A program made the position numbers and the translations under genes. Shown piece by piece: positions 13,807-21,634 of a DNA stretch of 24,186 nucleotides. Under the pieces are notes generated by a model that was not told the origin of the DNA, made no database searches, and saw only the letters and a list, made by a program, of their open reading frames with translations. The stretch spans positions 1-24,186 of the forward strand of contig CAUJJP010000198.1 of NCBI GenBank assembly GCA_963205525.1, in the 5' to 3' direction. This DNA is from Pseudomonadota bacterium. GTDB taxonomy: Bacteria; Pseudomonadota; Gammaproteobacteria; Burkholderiales; Burkholderiaceae. Numbering within the stretch: position 1 is the first letter of the stretch; each line of letters opens with the position of its first letter.

Positions 13807-14799
13807 ATGGCCGCAGGCATCTTCATCAGCTACCGGCGCGAGGAATCGCGCTACGCCGCCGGCAGGCTGGCCGACGACCTGGGCGAGGCCTTCGGCGTCG
13901 CCAGCATCTTCCGCGACATCGAGGGCATAGAGCCCGGAGTCGATTTCACGCAGGCGCTGGACAAGGCGCTCGCCGGCTGCGTCACGATGCTGGTCCTGAT
14001 CGGACCGAACTGGCTGAACGCACGCGATGCGGCCGGCCGGCGCCGGCTCGACGCCGAGGGCGACTGGATACGGCTGGAGATCGCCAGCGCGCTGGCACGC
14101 GAGGGTGTGCGCGTGATCCCGGTGCTGCTCGAAGGCGCCACCCTGCCCGCCGCCGAGGACCTGGCCGCCGAGCTCAAGCCGCTGGTGCGGCGGCAGGCGC
14201 TGGAACTGGCCGACGCGCGCTGGCGCGCCGACCTGAACCGCCTGATCGAGACCCTGGCGCGCGTGCCGGGGCTCAAGCGCGCCGCGGCATCGCACCCTGC
14301 CGCGCCGGGGCGGACCAAGCCGATGCTGATAGGCGCCGCGGCCGGCGTCGTCGGGCTGGTCGCGGTCGCGCTGTGGTTCGGCGAGGAAACCGAACCCGCG
14401 CAAGAACCGATCCCCGCCCCGTCGCCGCAGGTCCACCCCGAGCCGGCAGCGCTGCCGGATGCCGAGCCGGAATCGACCGCGGAGCCGCCGCCCAATCCTG
14501 TGCCCACGCCGCGCGCGCCGGCCGACCTCTCGGGCCTGTGGCGCACCAACTCGGGCGAGGTCTACCACTTCGAGCAAAGCGGCCGCGACCTGCGCTTCAG
14601 CGCCGAGGCAGCCGGCCAGCCCATGGGTCAGGGTCAGGGCAGCTTCGATGGCACGCTGCTGCGCCTGTCGTTCACCATGTTCCTCAACGGCGTGGCCATG
14701 CACGCCAACTGCAACCTGCAGCCCGCACCCGACCTGCAAAGCCTCACCGGCATGTGCTCAGGACCAAACGGCGCCTTCCCGGCCCACATGTTCAGGTAG
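13807..14799 (+). CDS. TIR-domain protein with one membrane helix and a C-terminal extracytoplasmic domain
   Basis: This 330-residue protein starts with a TIR domain (about 4-150): IFISYRREES at the first strand, FRDIEGIEPGVDF in the BB-loop region, VLIGPNWL, then DWIRLEIASAL. There Glu91 aligns with the catalytic glutamate of NAD-cleaving TIR enzymes such as SARM1 (DWVHKEI), so NADase activity is possible. Residues 172-191 form a single membrane helix. A Pro/Glu-rich linker (about 193-240) leads to a domain of about 90 residues (LSGLWRTNSGEVYHFEQSG to the end) with two cysteines (302, 317), predicted outside the cytoplasm. This looks like a sensor joined through the membrane to a TIR effector. 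Single bacterial TIR genes are often defence genes, but no partner is adjacent. The ATG has no clear ribosome site. Confidence 0.85.
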   Translation: MAAGIFISYRREESRYAAGRLADDLGEAFGVASIFRDIEGIEPGVDFTQALDKALAGCVTMLVLIGPNWLNARDAAGRRRLDAEGDWIRLEIASALAREGVRVIPVLLEGATLPAAEDLAAELKPLVRRQALELADARWRADLNRLIETLARVPGLKRAAASHPAAPGRTKPMLIGAAAGVVGLVAVALWFGEETEPAQEPIPAPSPQVHPEPAALPDAEPESTAEPPPNPVPTPRAPADLSGLWRTNSGEVYHFEQSGRDLRFSAEAAGQPMGQGQGSFDGTLLRLSFTMFLNGVAMHANCNLQPAPDLQSLTGMCSGPNGAFPAHMFR

Positions 14800-14803
14800 C
14801 GCT

Positions 14804-16225
14804 TCAGCGGATCAGAAACCGCAGCAGCGCGTCCATGCGCCGGCCGTAGGGCGGGCCGAAGAACTTGAGGACCGAGAACGGCGCCTGGTGGAACACCGGA
14901 CGCAGCTTGGAGAAGGTCTCGAAGCCCTCGCGGCCGTGGTAGTGGCCCATGCCCGAGGGGCCGACGCCGCCGAACGGCAGGTCGTGCTGGCCGACGTGCA
15001 TCAAGGCGTCGTTCACCGACACCCCGCCCGACATCAGCTCGTCGACCACGCGCTGCACGACGGCGGCGTCGCGGCTGAAGGGGTAGATCGCGAGCGGCCG
15101 GTCGCCGGCACGCACCGCGTGTATCGCCTCGTCGAGCTGGCGATAGCCGCGCAGCGGCAGGATGGGGCCGAAGATCTCGCGCTGCATCAGCGCGCAGTCG
15201 GCGGGCGCATCCAGCACCAGGTGCGGCGCGATCTTGCGCCTGCCGGGGTCGAAGGCCGGCCCCGGCAGCAGGGGCACGATGCGTGCGCCGGCGGCGCGCG
15301 CCTCCTCCAGCGCCGCCACAAGGCGCTGGAAGGATCGCTCGTCGATGATGGCGCTGAAGTCGGGCGAGTCCAGCGTCGGGAACATGCGCGGCACGATGCG
15401 CTGCGCCAGCGCGACGAACTCCTCCAGCCGGTCCTGCGGCAGCCAGGCGTGGTCGACCGTGGTGCAGATCTGGCCCGCGTTCAGGCATTTCACGAACAGG
15501 ATGCGCTCGGCCGCGGTGGCGAGCGGGAAGTCCGGCGCCACGATGGCGGGCGACTTGCCGCCCAGCTCCAGCGTCACCGGGCACAGGTTGCGCGCCGCCG
15601 CCGCCATCACCAGGCGTCCGGTGGCGCCGCTGCCGGTGAACAGCAGGTGATCCAGCGGCAGCTGCGAGAAGGCGATGCCGACGCCGCCGCTCTCGTCGAA
15701 GAACTGCAGCTTCTCGGGCGGGAAGTAGCGCGGCGCGCGCTCGATGAGCAGGGCGGCAAGCCGGCGCGAGTTCTCGCTCAGCTTCACCAGTGCCCGGTTG
15801 CCGGAGGCGAAGATGGCGGTGAGCGGGACGAAGCTGAGGTTGATGGGGAAGTTCCAGGGCACGATCACGCCCACCACCCCCAGCGGCTGCGGGATGACGC
15901 GGTTGCGCGCGAACGGGAACGCGATCCAGTCGGCGTGCCGGCGCTGGGTCTGCATCCAGCGGCCGAGGTGGCGGCGCGCGTGGGCGATGCCGTCGACGGC
16001 CGGCATCAGCTCCAGCAGCCGCGTCTCGTGCACGCTGCGGTGGCCGTAGTCGGCGCTGATCGCGGCCGCGATCTCCTGCTGCTGCTCGAGCAGGAAGGCG
16101 CGCAGCCGCGCCAGATCGTCCAGCCGTTCGGCCTGCGTCGGCACGGGCCGCGCCTGGTGGGCGGCACGCTGCAGCGCCAGCGCGCTGAGCAGGCGCTCGG
16201 CAAGCGGGAGGTCGGTGGCGTCCAT
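14804..16225 (-). CDS. coniferyl aldehyde dehydrogenase-like enzyme
   Basis: This 473-residue class 3-like aldehyde dehydrogenase has catalytic Asn125 (PWNFP), cofactor loop FTGSGATGR (196-204), Glu220 (LELGGKSP) and nucleophile Cys254 (AGQICTT). The PWNFPINLSFVPL stretch, the length and the C-terminus fit the CalB/coniferyl-aldehyde dehydrogenase group, which oxidises aromatic or long aliphatic aldehydes; the C-terminal tail may contact the membrane as in class 3 enzymes. Start 16225 (MDATDLPLAERLL) was chosen over the longer frame because family similarity begins there and TACGAT stands six bases upstream. Its stop is only four bases from the convergent TIR stop, with no room for a terminator. 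No lignin or ferulate genes are nearby, so the name indicates family, not proven substrate. Confidence 0.88.
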   Translation of the reverse strand: MDATDLPLAERLLSALALQRAAHQARPVPTQAERLDDLARLRAFLLEQQQEIAAAISADYGHRSVHETRLLELMPAVDGIAHARRHLGRWMQTQRRHADWIAFPFARNRVIPQPLGVVGVIVPWNFPINLSFVPLTAIFASGNRALVKLSENSRRLAALLIERAPRYFPPEKLQFFDESGGVGIAFSQLPLDHLLFTGSGATGRLVMAAAARNLCPVTLELGGKSPAIVAPDFPLATAAERILFVKCLNAGQICTTVDHAWLPQDRLEEFVALAQRIVPRMFPTLDSPDFSAIIDERSFQRLVAALEEARAAGARIVPLLPGPAFDPGRRKIAPHLVLDAPADCALMQREIFGPILPLRGYRQLDEAIHAVRAGDRPLAIYPFSRDAAVVQRVVDELMSGGVSVNDALMHVGQHDLPFGGVGPSGMGHYHGREGFETFSKLRPVFHQAPFSVLKFFGPPYGRRMDALLRFLIR

Positions 16226-16231
16226 GCGGCC

Positions 16232-16237
16232 ATCGTA
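16232..16237 (-). promoter_or_regulatory. -10-like box TACGAT of the coniferyl-aldehyde-dehydrogenase-like gene
   Basis: On the minus strand TACGAT (four of six to TATAAT) ends six bases before the ATG at 16225 and no Shine-Dalgarno is present, so transcription may begin at the start codon. No clear -35 was found. Confidence 0.35.
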
Positions 16238-16330
16238 GCCGCCGACGCGCGCACACGCCTGGGGGCCGCGCCCCAGACGCAGCGCAGCACCGGCCGGCGG
16301 CCCGGGCGGCGGGCGCCACGGGGTGTCGGC

Positions 16331-16336
16331 GACAAT
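16331..16336 (+). promoter_or_regulatory. -10-like box GACAAT upstream of the thioesterase gene
   Basis: GACAAT is followed by CCGGGC. The same 12 bases occur at 19635-19646 before rlhA. Here the box is 77 bases before the thioesterase ATG, giving a leader of about 70 bases. It lies inside a 7-bp inverted repeat, GGTGTCG (16322-16328) and CGACACC (16366-16372). No -35 hexamer is evident. Confidence 0.35.
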
Positions 16337-16413
16337 CCGGGCTCGCTTCGGGGCCAGGCCGGGAGCGACACCGCCCTGGCACGCCCGGCCCGCACCCATC
16401 GCCCGCCGCCCAC

Positions 16414-16914
16414 ATGACCGCACGCCCCACCCCTCCCAGCGTCGAACGCCGCAGCGCCGAACAGCAGGCGCGCTTCGAGCAGATGCTGACCCATTTGTTC
16501 GACCACGAGATCGGCTTCAACGAGCTGATGGGGCTGCGCGTGGAGTCGCTGGTGCCGGGTGCGGTGCGGGTGCGCATCCCGATGCGGCGCGAACTGTTCG
16601 GCCACTACAGCGTCGGCCGCCTGCACGGGGGCCTGATCTCGGCGGTGCTGGACGCCCTCGGCGGGCTGGCGCTGATGGTCGAGCTGGCGGAGCGCCATCC
16701 GGCAGAGCCCGCGGAGCAGGTCATGCAGCGCTTCACCCGCTTCGGCACCATAGACCTGCGGGTGGACTACCTGCGCCCCGGCCTGGGCCGCCATTTCGTC
16801 GGCAGCGCCGAGGTCACCCGGCTCGGCGGGCGCGTGGGATCGGTGCTCAGCCGCATGCACAACGACGAGGGCACGCTGATCGCCACCGGCGCCGCGGCCT
16901 ACGTCGTGTCCTGA
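16414..16914 (+). CDS. YigI-like hotdog-fold acyl-CoA thioesterase
   Basis: This 166-residue PaaI/YigI-type thioesterase is expected to hydrolyse acyl-CoA to the free acid and CoA in the cytosol. LHGGLISAVLDALGG (70-84) is the hotdog helix motif with the catalytic acid at Asp80. FGTIDLRVDYLRPGLG (110-125) closely resembles the corresponding stretch of E. coli YigI, which acts on medium- and long-chain acyl-CoA. Length agrees with that family. No Shine-Dalgarno precedes the ATG. It is divergent from the aldehyde dehydrogenase gene and 117 bases upstream of the protease gene. It may balance the acyl-CoA synthetase encoded at 22446-24137, though they are not in one operon. Confidence 0.85.
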   Translation: MTARPTPPSVERRSAEQQARFEQMLTHLFDHEIGFNELMGLRVESLVPGAVRVRIPMRRELFGHYSVGRLHGGLISAVLDALGGLALMVELAERHPAEPAEQVMQRFTRFGTIDLRVDYLRPGLGRHFVGSAEVTRLGGRVGSVLSRMHNDEGTLIATGAAAYVVS

Positions 16915-17031
16915 AGCGGGAGCGGACTTGCAGCGGCGGCCTTCGCCCTCAACTGAGAGCCTGCGCCTGGCGCCCACCGCGATCCTCCGGCACACGCCTG
17001 CGCCTGCCACCCCGAGCGAACCGATACAACG

Positions 17032-18138
17032 ATGAACCTGCCCTCCTCCCGCCTCGTCTGGGCCTTCGTGGCCGGCGCCCTGGCGGCGCTGGTGGCCTTC
17101 AGCTACCCGGCGCGCTCGCGCACCGAAGCCGCGGTCGAGCGCGCGGTGGCGCCGCGCGGCGCCCTGCAGGCCGACGAGCAGGCGACGATCGAGCTGTTCC
17201 GGCGCCTGTCGCCCTCGGTGGTGCACATCACGACGCTGGCGGCGCAGCGCGACCTGTTCTCGCTCAACGTGCAGCAGGTGCCGCGCGGCACCGGCACCGG
17301 CTTCGTGTGGGACGAGCGCGGCCACGTCGTCACCAACTTCCACGTCATCCAGGGCGGCAACGCGGCGCGCGTGACCCTGGCCGACCAGAGCACCTGGGAC
17401 GCCAAGCTGGTCGGCGCCTTCCCGGACCGCGACCTCGCGGTGCTGAAGATCGCCGCCCCGGCCGACAAGCTGCCGCCCATTCCGCTGGGCACCAGCCGCG
17501 ACCTGCAGGTGGGCCAGCGCGTGCTGGCGATCGGCAACCCCTTCGGGCTCGACCAGACCCTGACCACCGGCGTCGTGAGCGCGCTCAACCGCGAGATCGA
17601 GAGCTTCAACAACCGCACCATACGCGGCGTGGTGCAGACCGACGCCGCGATCAACCCCGGCAACTCGGGCGGGCCGCTGCTCGACTCGGCGGGCCGGCTG
17701 ATCGGCGTCAACACCCAGATCGCCAGCCCCAGCGGGGCCAGCGCCGGGATCGGATTCGCGATCCCGGTCGACGAGGTGGCGCGCATCGTGCCGCGCCTGA
17801 TCCGCGACGGCCGCATCGTGCGGCCCTCGCTGGGCATCTCGGCCGGACCGCCGGGGCTGAACCGGGCGCTGCGCCTGCCGCCCGGGGTGACGGTGGTCGA
17901 CACCCAGCGCGGCAGCCCGGCGGCGCGCGCCGAGCTGCAGCCGTTCCGGCGCGGGCGCGACGGCGGCATCGTGCTCGGCGACGTGATCACCGAGGTCGAC
18001 GGCCAGGCGGTGGCCAACCTGGACGACGTGCTGACGGTGCTGGAGGCCAGGCAGCCGGGCGACAACGTGACGCTCACGCTGTGGAACGCCGGTAAGACGC
18101 GCCAGCAGAAGGTGCGCCTGGTCGAAGGCGGGGGCTGA
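17032..18138 (+). CDS. HtrA/DegS-like trypsin-fold serine protease with PDZ domain
   Basis: This 368-residue envelope protease has an N-terminal hydrophobic segment (about 8-24) that probably anchors it in the inner membrane facing the periplasm. The catalytic triad is complete: His104 (TNFHVI), Asp134 (PDRDLAVLK) and Ser212 (NPGNSGGP). A single PDZ domain (about 265-365) ends the protein, with LGDVITEVDGQAVANLDDV as the recognisable core. One transmembrane anchor plus one PDZ resembles DegS-type regulatory proteases more than two-PDZ DegP. A role in quality control or stress signalling is likely, but no anti-sigma factor is nearby. The ATG lies one base after GATACAAC, with no ribosome site. 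Confidence 0.9.
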   Translation: MNLPSSRLVWAFVAGALAALVAFSYPARSRTEAAVERAVAPRGALQADEQATIELFRRLSPSVVHITTLAAQRDLFSLNVQQVPRGTGTGFVWDERGHVVTNFHVIQGGNAARVTLADQSTWDAKLVGAFPDRDLAVLKIAAPADKLPPIPLGTSRDLQVGQRVLAIGNPFGLDQTLTTGVVSALNREIESFNNRTIRGVVQTDAAINPGNSGGPLLDSAGRLIGVNTQIASPSGASAGIGFAIPVDEVARIVPRLIRDGRIVRPSLGISAGPPGLNRALRLPPGVTVVDTQRGSPAARAELQPFRRGRDGGIVLGDVITEVDGQAVANLDDVLTVLEARQPGDNVTLTLWNAGKTRQQKVRLVEGGG

Positions 18139-18204
18139 GGGCGGCGGCGGGTTGCTACAGGGGCCGCCGGGGCCACCGGGGCCGCAAGAGCCACCAGGGG
18201 TCGC
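18130..18204 (+). repeat. G-run cluster and degenerate 9-bp repeat after the protease stop
   Basis: From the last codons of the protease gene, six G runs of three to five bases follow at 18130, 18139, 18149, 18160, 18169 and 18178, with loops of 4, 7, 8, 5 and 5 bases, a pattern able to form a G-quadruplex. From 18160 the run is organised in 9-base units of GGGGCC(G/A)CC type that decay to the right. It fills the gap between the convergent genes ending at 18138 and 18235. Confidence 0.6.
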
Positions 18205-18234
18205 CAGGGCCGGCCGAGGTTCGAGGCGCGCGAC

Positions 18235-18834
18235 TCAGCGCTGCGTCGGCGGCAAGGGGTTGGTGCGCTCGACCTCGCTCTCCGGCGGCAGGTCCAGCAC
18301 CGGCGGCCGGGTCTGCGGCAGGATGGTGCGCGCCGGCGTCGCCTCGGCCGTCGGCGCCGGTGGCACGGCTGGCACGGCTGGCACGGGCGGCAGCAGGGGC
18401 GGCACCACGGTGGGCGGCGGCTCGACGGCCGGCATCGCCACCGGCGCGGCTGCGATGCGCCGCACCGGCTGCGGCGGCGGGCGCAGCGGCGGCGGCGGCA
18501 CCGGCAGCGCCTTCCAGTCGCCCCAGCCCGGTGCCGCGGCACCAGCGGCCGGCGGCTCGATGCGCTCCAGCAGCCTGCCATTGGCGTCGCTGACCTGCAC
18601 CTCGCCGTCGACCGCGTTCGCCGCCAGCGCGTGGCCGAAACGCCGCGCCTGGTCGAGGTCGCTGTGCCAGACCTGCCCCATGCGCGCGATCCGGCCATTC
18701 GGTGCGCGCACCACCTCCACCACGCGGTAAAGCTGGCTGTCCAGGCGCAGGCGCGGCCGCAGCCGGGCCGCTGCCGCCTCCAGGCTCTGCGCGACCGAGC
18801 TGCCGGTCGACCGAGGGGCCGTGTCATCGCTCAT
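18235..18834 (-). CDS. proline-rich protein of unknown function
   Basis: This 199-residue protein starts at 18834, where AGGAAG precedes the ATG by a few bases; a longer frame would run into the thrH gene. I do not recognise it. Residues about 15-95 are a compact-looking region (LDSQLYRVVEVVRAPNGRI, then VWHSDLDQARRFGHALAANAV) that could be a small alpha/beta domain. The rest is a Pro/Ala/Val-rich tail with PAVPAVPPAP encoded by three 9-bp units (18362-18388). There is no signal peptide or membrane helix, so it is probably cytosolic. It is divergent from thrH with 88 bases between starts and convergent with the protease gene. The tail looks disordered and may vary between strains. Confidence 0.65.
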   Translation of the reverse strand: MSDDTAPRSTGSSVAQSLEAAAARLRPRLRLDSQLYRVVEVVRAPNGRIARMGQVWHSDLDQARRFGHALAANAVDGEVQVSDANGRLLERIEPPAAGAAAPGWGDWKALPVPPPPLRPPPQPVRRIAAAPVAMPAVEPPPTVVPPLLPPVPAVPAVPPAPTAEATPARTILPQTRPPVLDLPPESEVERTNPLPPTQR

Positions 18835-18909
18835 GGTCTTCCTGATCGGCCGTCGGACGCAGAACTTGAGGCCGCCGTCACAAATCGGCACCGCTGCGAT
18901 GGCGCCGGT

Positions 18910-18915
18910 TAGCAT
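18910..18915 (+). promoter_or_regulatory. -10-like box TAGCAT before thrH
   Basis: TAGCAT (four of six to TATAAT) ends seven bases before the ATG at 18923, without a Shine-Dalgarno. It supports the 18923 start and a leaderless message; the earlier in-frame ATG at 18914 overlaps the box itself. Confidence 0.4.
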
Positions 18916-18922
18916 GCGCGCC

Positions 18923-19537
18923 ATGCACATCGTCTGCCTCGACCTCGAAGGGGTGCTGGTCCCCGAAATCTGGATCGCCTTCGCGCAGGAAACCGGGATC
19001 CCCGAGTTCCGCCGCACCACGCGCGACGAGCCCGACTACGACAAGCTGATGCGCGCCCGGCTCGCGCTGCTGCGCCAGCACGGCCTGAAGCTGGCCGACA
19101 TCCAGCGCGTCATCGCCCGCCTGAGCCCTTTGCCCGGCGCGCGCGAGTTCCTCGACACGCTGCGCAGCCGCTGGCAGGTGGTGATCCTGTCGGACACCTT
19201 CTACGAGTTCGCCGATCCCTTGATGGCCCAGCTCGGCCGGCCCACCCTGCTGTGCCACCGGCTGGAGGTGGACGCCGAAGGCTTCGTCTCCGACTACCGG
19301 CTGCGCATGGCCGATCAGAAGCGCCATGCCGTGGAGGCCTTCAAGCACCTGAACTTCCGCGTCATGGCGGCCGGCGACTCCTACAACGACACCGGTATGC
19401 TGGGGGCGGCGGACGCCGGCTTCCTGATCCACGCCCCGGACAACGTGGTGGCCCAGTTCCCGCAGTTCCCGCTGCACCAGGACTACGAGTCGCTGCGGCG
19501 CGCCTTCGAGGCCGCGGCGGCGCGCTTCGCGGGCTGA
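18923..19537 (+). CDS. thrH: bifunctional phosphoserine phosphatase / homoserine phosphotransferase ThrH
   Basis: This 204-residue HAD-superfamily enzyme dephosphorylates phosphoserine and, in the Pseudomonas protein, can pass the phosphate to homoserine. Motif I is CLDLEGVLVPEIW with nucleophile Asp7. Motif II is VVILSDTFYEF with Ser90. The metal-binding motif is AAGDSYNDTGML with Asp152 and Asp156. LDLEGVLVPEIW, ILSDTFYEF and PTLLCH match Pseudomonas ThrH as I recall it, and the length agrees within one residue. Start 18923 matches that protein's N-terminus; an ATG nine bases earlier is possible. It acts in cytosolic serine/threonine metabolism and is not obviously linked to its neighbours. 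Confidence 0.92.
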   Translation: MHIVCLDLEGVLVPEIWIAFAQETGIPEFRRTTRDEPDYDKLMRARLALLRQHGLKLADIQRVIARLSPLPGAREFLDTLRSRWQVVILSDTFYEFADPLMAQLGRPTLLCHRLEVDAEGFVSDYRLRMADQKRHAVEAFKHLNFRVMAAGDSYNDTGMLGAADAGFLIHAPDNVVAQFPQFPLHQDYESLRRAFEAAAARFAG

Positions 19538-19549
19538 AGCAGCCCCGGC

Positions 19550-19583
19550 CCGGCAGCCGGCGCGGCCGTCGCTGCGCTGCCGG
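19550..19583 (+). terminator. hairpin after thrH, possible terminator
   Basis: CCGGCAGC (19550-19557) is exactly mirrored by GCTGCCGG (19576-19583), 12 bases past the thrH stop and before the rlhA promoter box. There is no T tract, so termination is uncertain. Confidence 0.4.
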
Positions 19584-19634
19584 CCCGGCCGGCGGCGGAC
19601 GTGCCCTGCGCCGGTCCTGCGTCCGGCCTTGCGG

Positions 19635-19640
19635 GACAAT
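19635..19640 (+). promoter_or_regulatory. -10-like box GACAAT before rlhA, leaderless candidate
   Basis: GACAAT (four of six to TATAAT) ends seven bases before the rlhA ATG (19648). There is no Shine-Dalgarno, so transcription would start at about the A of ATG. The 12 bases from 19635 recur exactly at 16331-16342. Confidence 0.45.
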
Positions 19641-19647
19641 CCGGGCC

Positions 19648-21609
19648 ATGCCTCGCCCGCAGATCGAACTGCTCGCCCCCGCCCGCGACGCCGCCATCGG
19701 CATCGAGGCCGTCAACCACGGCGCCGATGCGGTCTACATCGGCGGTCCGGGCTTCGGTGCGCGCGACAAGGCGGCCAACAGCGTGGCCGACATCGCCCGC
19801 CTCTCGGCGCACGCGCACCGCTGGGGCGCGCGCGTCTTCGTCGCCCTGAACACCATCTTGCGCGACGACGAGCTGGAGCCGGCGCGTCGCCTGGCCTGGT
19901 CCTTGTACGAGGCCGGCGTCGATGCCATGATCGTGCAGGACATGGGCCTGCTGGAGCTGGACCTGCCGCCCATCCAGCTGCACGCCAGCACCCAGACCGA
20001 CATCCGCAGCCCGGCCAAGGCGCGCTTCCTGCAGGACGTGGGCTTCTCGCAGATGGTGCTCGCGCGCGAGCTGGACCTGGAGCAGATCCGCGCCATCGCC
20101 GCCCAGGCGCCGGATGCGGTGCTCGAGTTCTTCGTCCACGGCGCGCTGTGCGTGGCCTACAGCGGCCAGTGCTACATCAGCCACGCCGTCACCGGCCGCA
20201 GCGCCAACCGCGGCAGCTGCAGCCAGGAATGCCGCCAGCCCTACACCTTGCTCGACGGCGGCGGGCGCATCCTGGCACACGAAAAGCACCTGTTGAGCCT
20301 GAAGGACAACGACCAGAGCGCCAACCTCGCACTGCTGGTGGACGCCGGCATCCGCAGCTTCAAGATCGAGGGCCGCTACAAGGACATGGCGACGGTGAAG
20401 AACGTCACCGCGCACTACCGGCGCCTGCTGGACGCGCTGCTGGACGGCCAGCGCGATCTGCGACCGGCCTCCAGCGGCCGCTGCAGCCACAGCTTCACGC
20501 CGCAGCCCGAGCAGGGCTACAACCGTGGCGGCACCGACTACTTCGTGCGCGGCCGGCAGATCGACATCGGCGCCTTCGACAGCCCCAAGCACGCCGGGCG
20601 GGCGCTGGGCTGGGTGGCCAGACGGGTCGGCGAGTGCTTCGAGCTCGAGACCGACGACCCCGCCGCCATCCTCAACAACGGCGACGCCCTGACCTGGTGG
20701 GACCTGCAGGGCGAGCTGCAGGGGGTGGCGGTGAACACCGCCAGCGCCGTCGCCGGCCCGGGCGGGCGCAGGCGCTGGCTGGTGCTGCCGAACCAGCCGC
20801 TGGACGCGCTGAAGGACCTGCGCCCCGGCACCACCGTCTCGCGCAACCGCGACATGGCCTGGGAGCGGCTGCTCGCCCGGCCTTCGGCCGAGCGCCGGAT
20901 CGCGGTCGACCTGCACCTCGTCTGCCATGAAGGCGGCGTCGAGCTGGCGCTGAAGGACGCCGACGGCCACCGCGCGCAGCTGCGCCTGGACCATGCATGG
21001 ACACCGGCGCGCGAGCTCGATCGTGCACGCACCCAGATCGAGCAAGGCCTGGCGCGGCTGGGCGACACGATCTTCAGCGCCCGCCGCGTGCGCCTGGCCG
21101 GGGCGCAGACGCCCTTCCTGCCGTCGGCGCTGGTGAACCGCCTGCGGCGCGAAGGCATTGCCGCGCTGGAGGCGGTGCGCGCCGCGGCGTTCGAACGCCT
21201 GCCGCGCGCGCAGCCCGTGCAGCCGCCCGTGCCCTACCCCGAAGACACGCTGAGCTATCTGGCCAACGTCTACAACGCGCGCGCCGCCGCCTTCTACGCC
21301 CGCCACGGCGTGCGCGTGGTGGAGCCGGCCTTTGAAAGCCACCAGGCGCTGGGCGAGGTGAGCCTGATGATCACCAGGCACTGCGTGCGCTACAGCCTGA
21401 GCCTGTGCCCCAGGCAGGCCAAGGGCGTGACCGGCGTGCAGGGCACGCTGCGCGCCGACCCCCTGACCCTGGTCCACGAGGACTTGCGCTACACCCTGCG
21501 CTTCGACTGCAAGGCCTGCGAGATGCACGTCGAGGGCGCGATCCAGCCGCACGTGCTGGCCGCGGCGCCGGCCGCGCTGCGCATCCAGCGCAGCCGGCCG
21601 GCGGCCTGA
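19648..21609 (+). CDS. rlhA: 23S rRNA 5-hydroxycytidine C2501 synthase, U32 peptidase family
   Basis: This 653-residue protein has the same length as E. coli RlhA (YdcP), to which many stretches correspond: HGADAVYIGGPGFGAR (24-39), LNTILRDDELEPA (68-79), VDAMIVQDMG (91-100), and FFVHGALCVAYSGQCYISHA (161-180). RlhA hydroxylates C2501 of 23S rRNA in the peptidyl-transferase centre. The family was named for peptidases, but this member is an RNA-modifying enzyme. Cysteines 168, 175, 191 and 195, which are conserved in the U32 family, probably bind an iron-sulfur cluster. Later cysteines (HCVRYSLSLCP, FDCKACEMH) are also shared with RlhA. It seems to be a single-gene unit, with its stop 25 bases from the convergent yceI stop. 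Confidence 0.93.
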   Translation: MPRPQIELLAPARDAAIGIEAVNHGADAVYIGGPGFGARDKAANSVADIARLSAHAHRWGARVFVALNTILRDDELEPARRLAWSLYEAGVDAMIVQDMGLLELDLPPIQLHASTQTDIRSPAKARFLQDVGFSQMVLARELDLEQIRAIAAQAPDAVLEFFVHGALCVAYSGQCYISHAVTGRSANRGSCSQECRQPYTLLDGGGRILAHEKHLLSLKDNDQSANLALLVDAGIRSFKIEGRYKDMATVKNVTAHYRRLLDALLDGQRDLRPASSGRCSHSFTPQPEQGYNRGGTDYFVRGRQIDIGAFDSPKHAGRALGWVARRVGECFELETDDPAAILNNGDALTWWDLQGELQGVAVNTASAVAGPGGRRRWLVLPNQPLDALKDLRPGTTVSRNRDMAWERLLARPSAERRIAVDLHLVCHEGGVELALKDADGHRAQLRLDHAWTPARELDRARTQIEQGLARLGDTIFSARRVRLAGAQTPFLPSALVNRLRREGIAALEAVRAAAFERLPRAQPVQPPVPYPEDTLSYLANVYNARAAAFYARHGVRVVEPAFESHQALGEVSLMITRHCVRYSLSLCPRQAKGVTGVQGTLRADPLTLVHEDLRYTLRFDCKACEMHVEGAIQPHVLAAAPAALRIQRSRPAA

Positions 21610-21634
21610 GGCAGCGTGCTGGCGCCGCCCCGGC

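Noticed and set aside
11519..13930. An 803-codon plus-strand open frame across livM-like, deacetylase-like and TIR genes
   Set aside because: It is an out-of-frame shadow in GC-rich DNA: Arg/Pro/Ala-rich, no domain, and it crosses three well-supported genes in other frames.
14804..16423. Longer 539-residue form of the coniferyl-type dehydrogenase
   Set aside because: The first 66 residues are Arg/Pro-rich, unlike the family, and would cover the divergent promoter region; 16225 gives a normal N-terminus.
19648..21609. U32 protease/collagenase
   Set aside because: Full-length similarity and identical length to RlhA point to the rRNA hydroxylation role rather than proteolysis.
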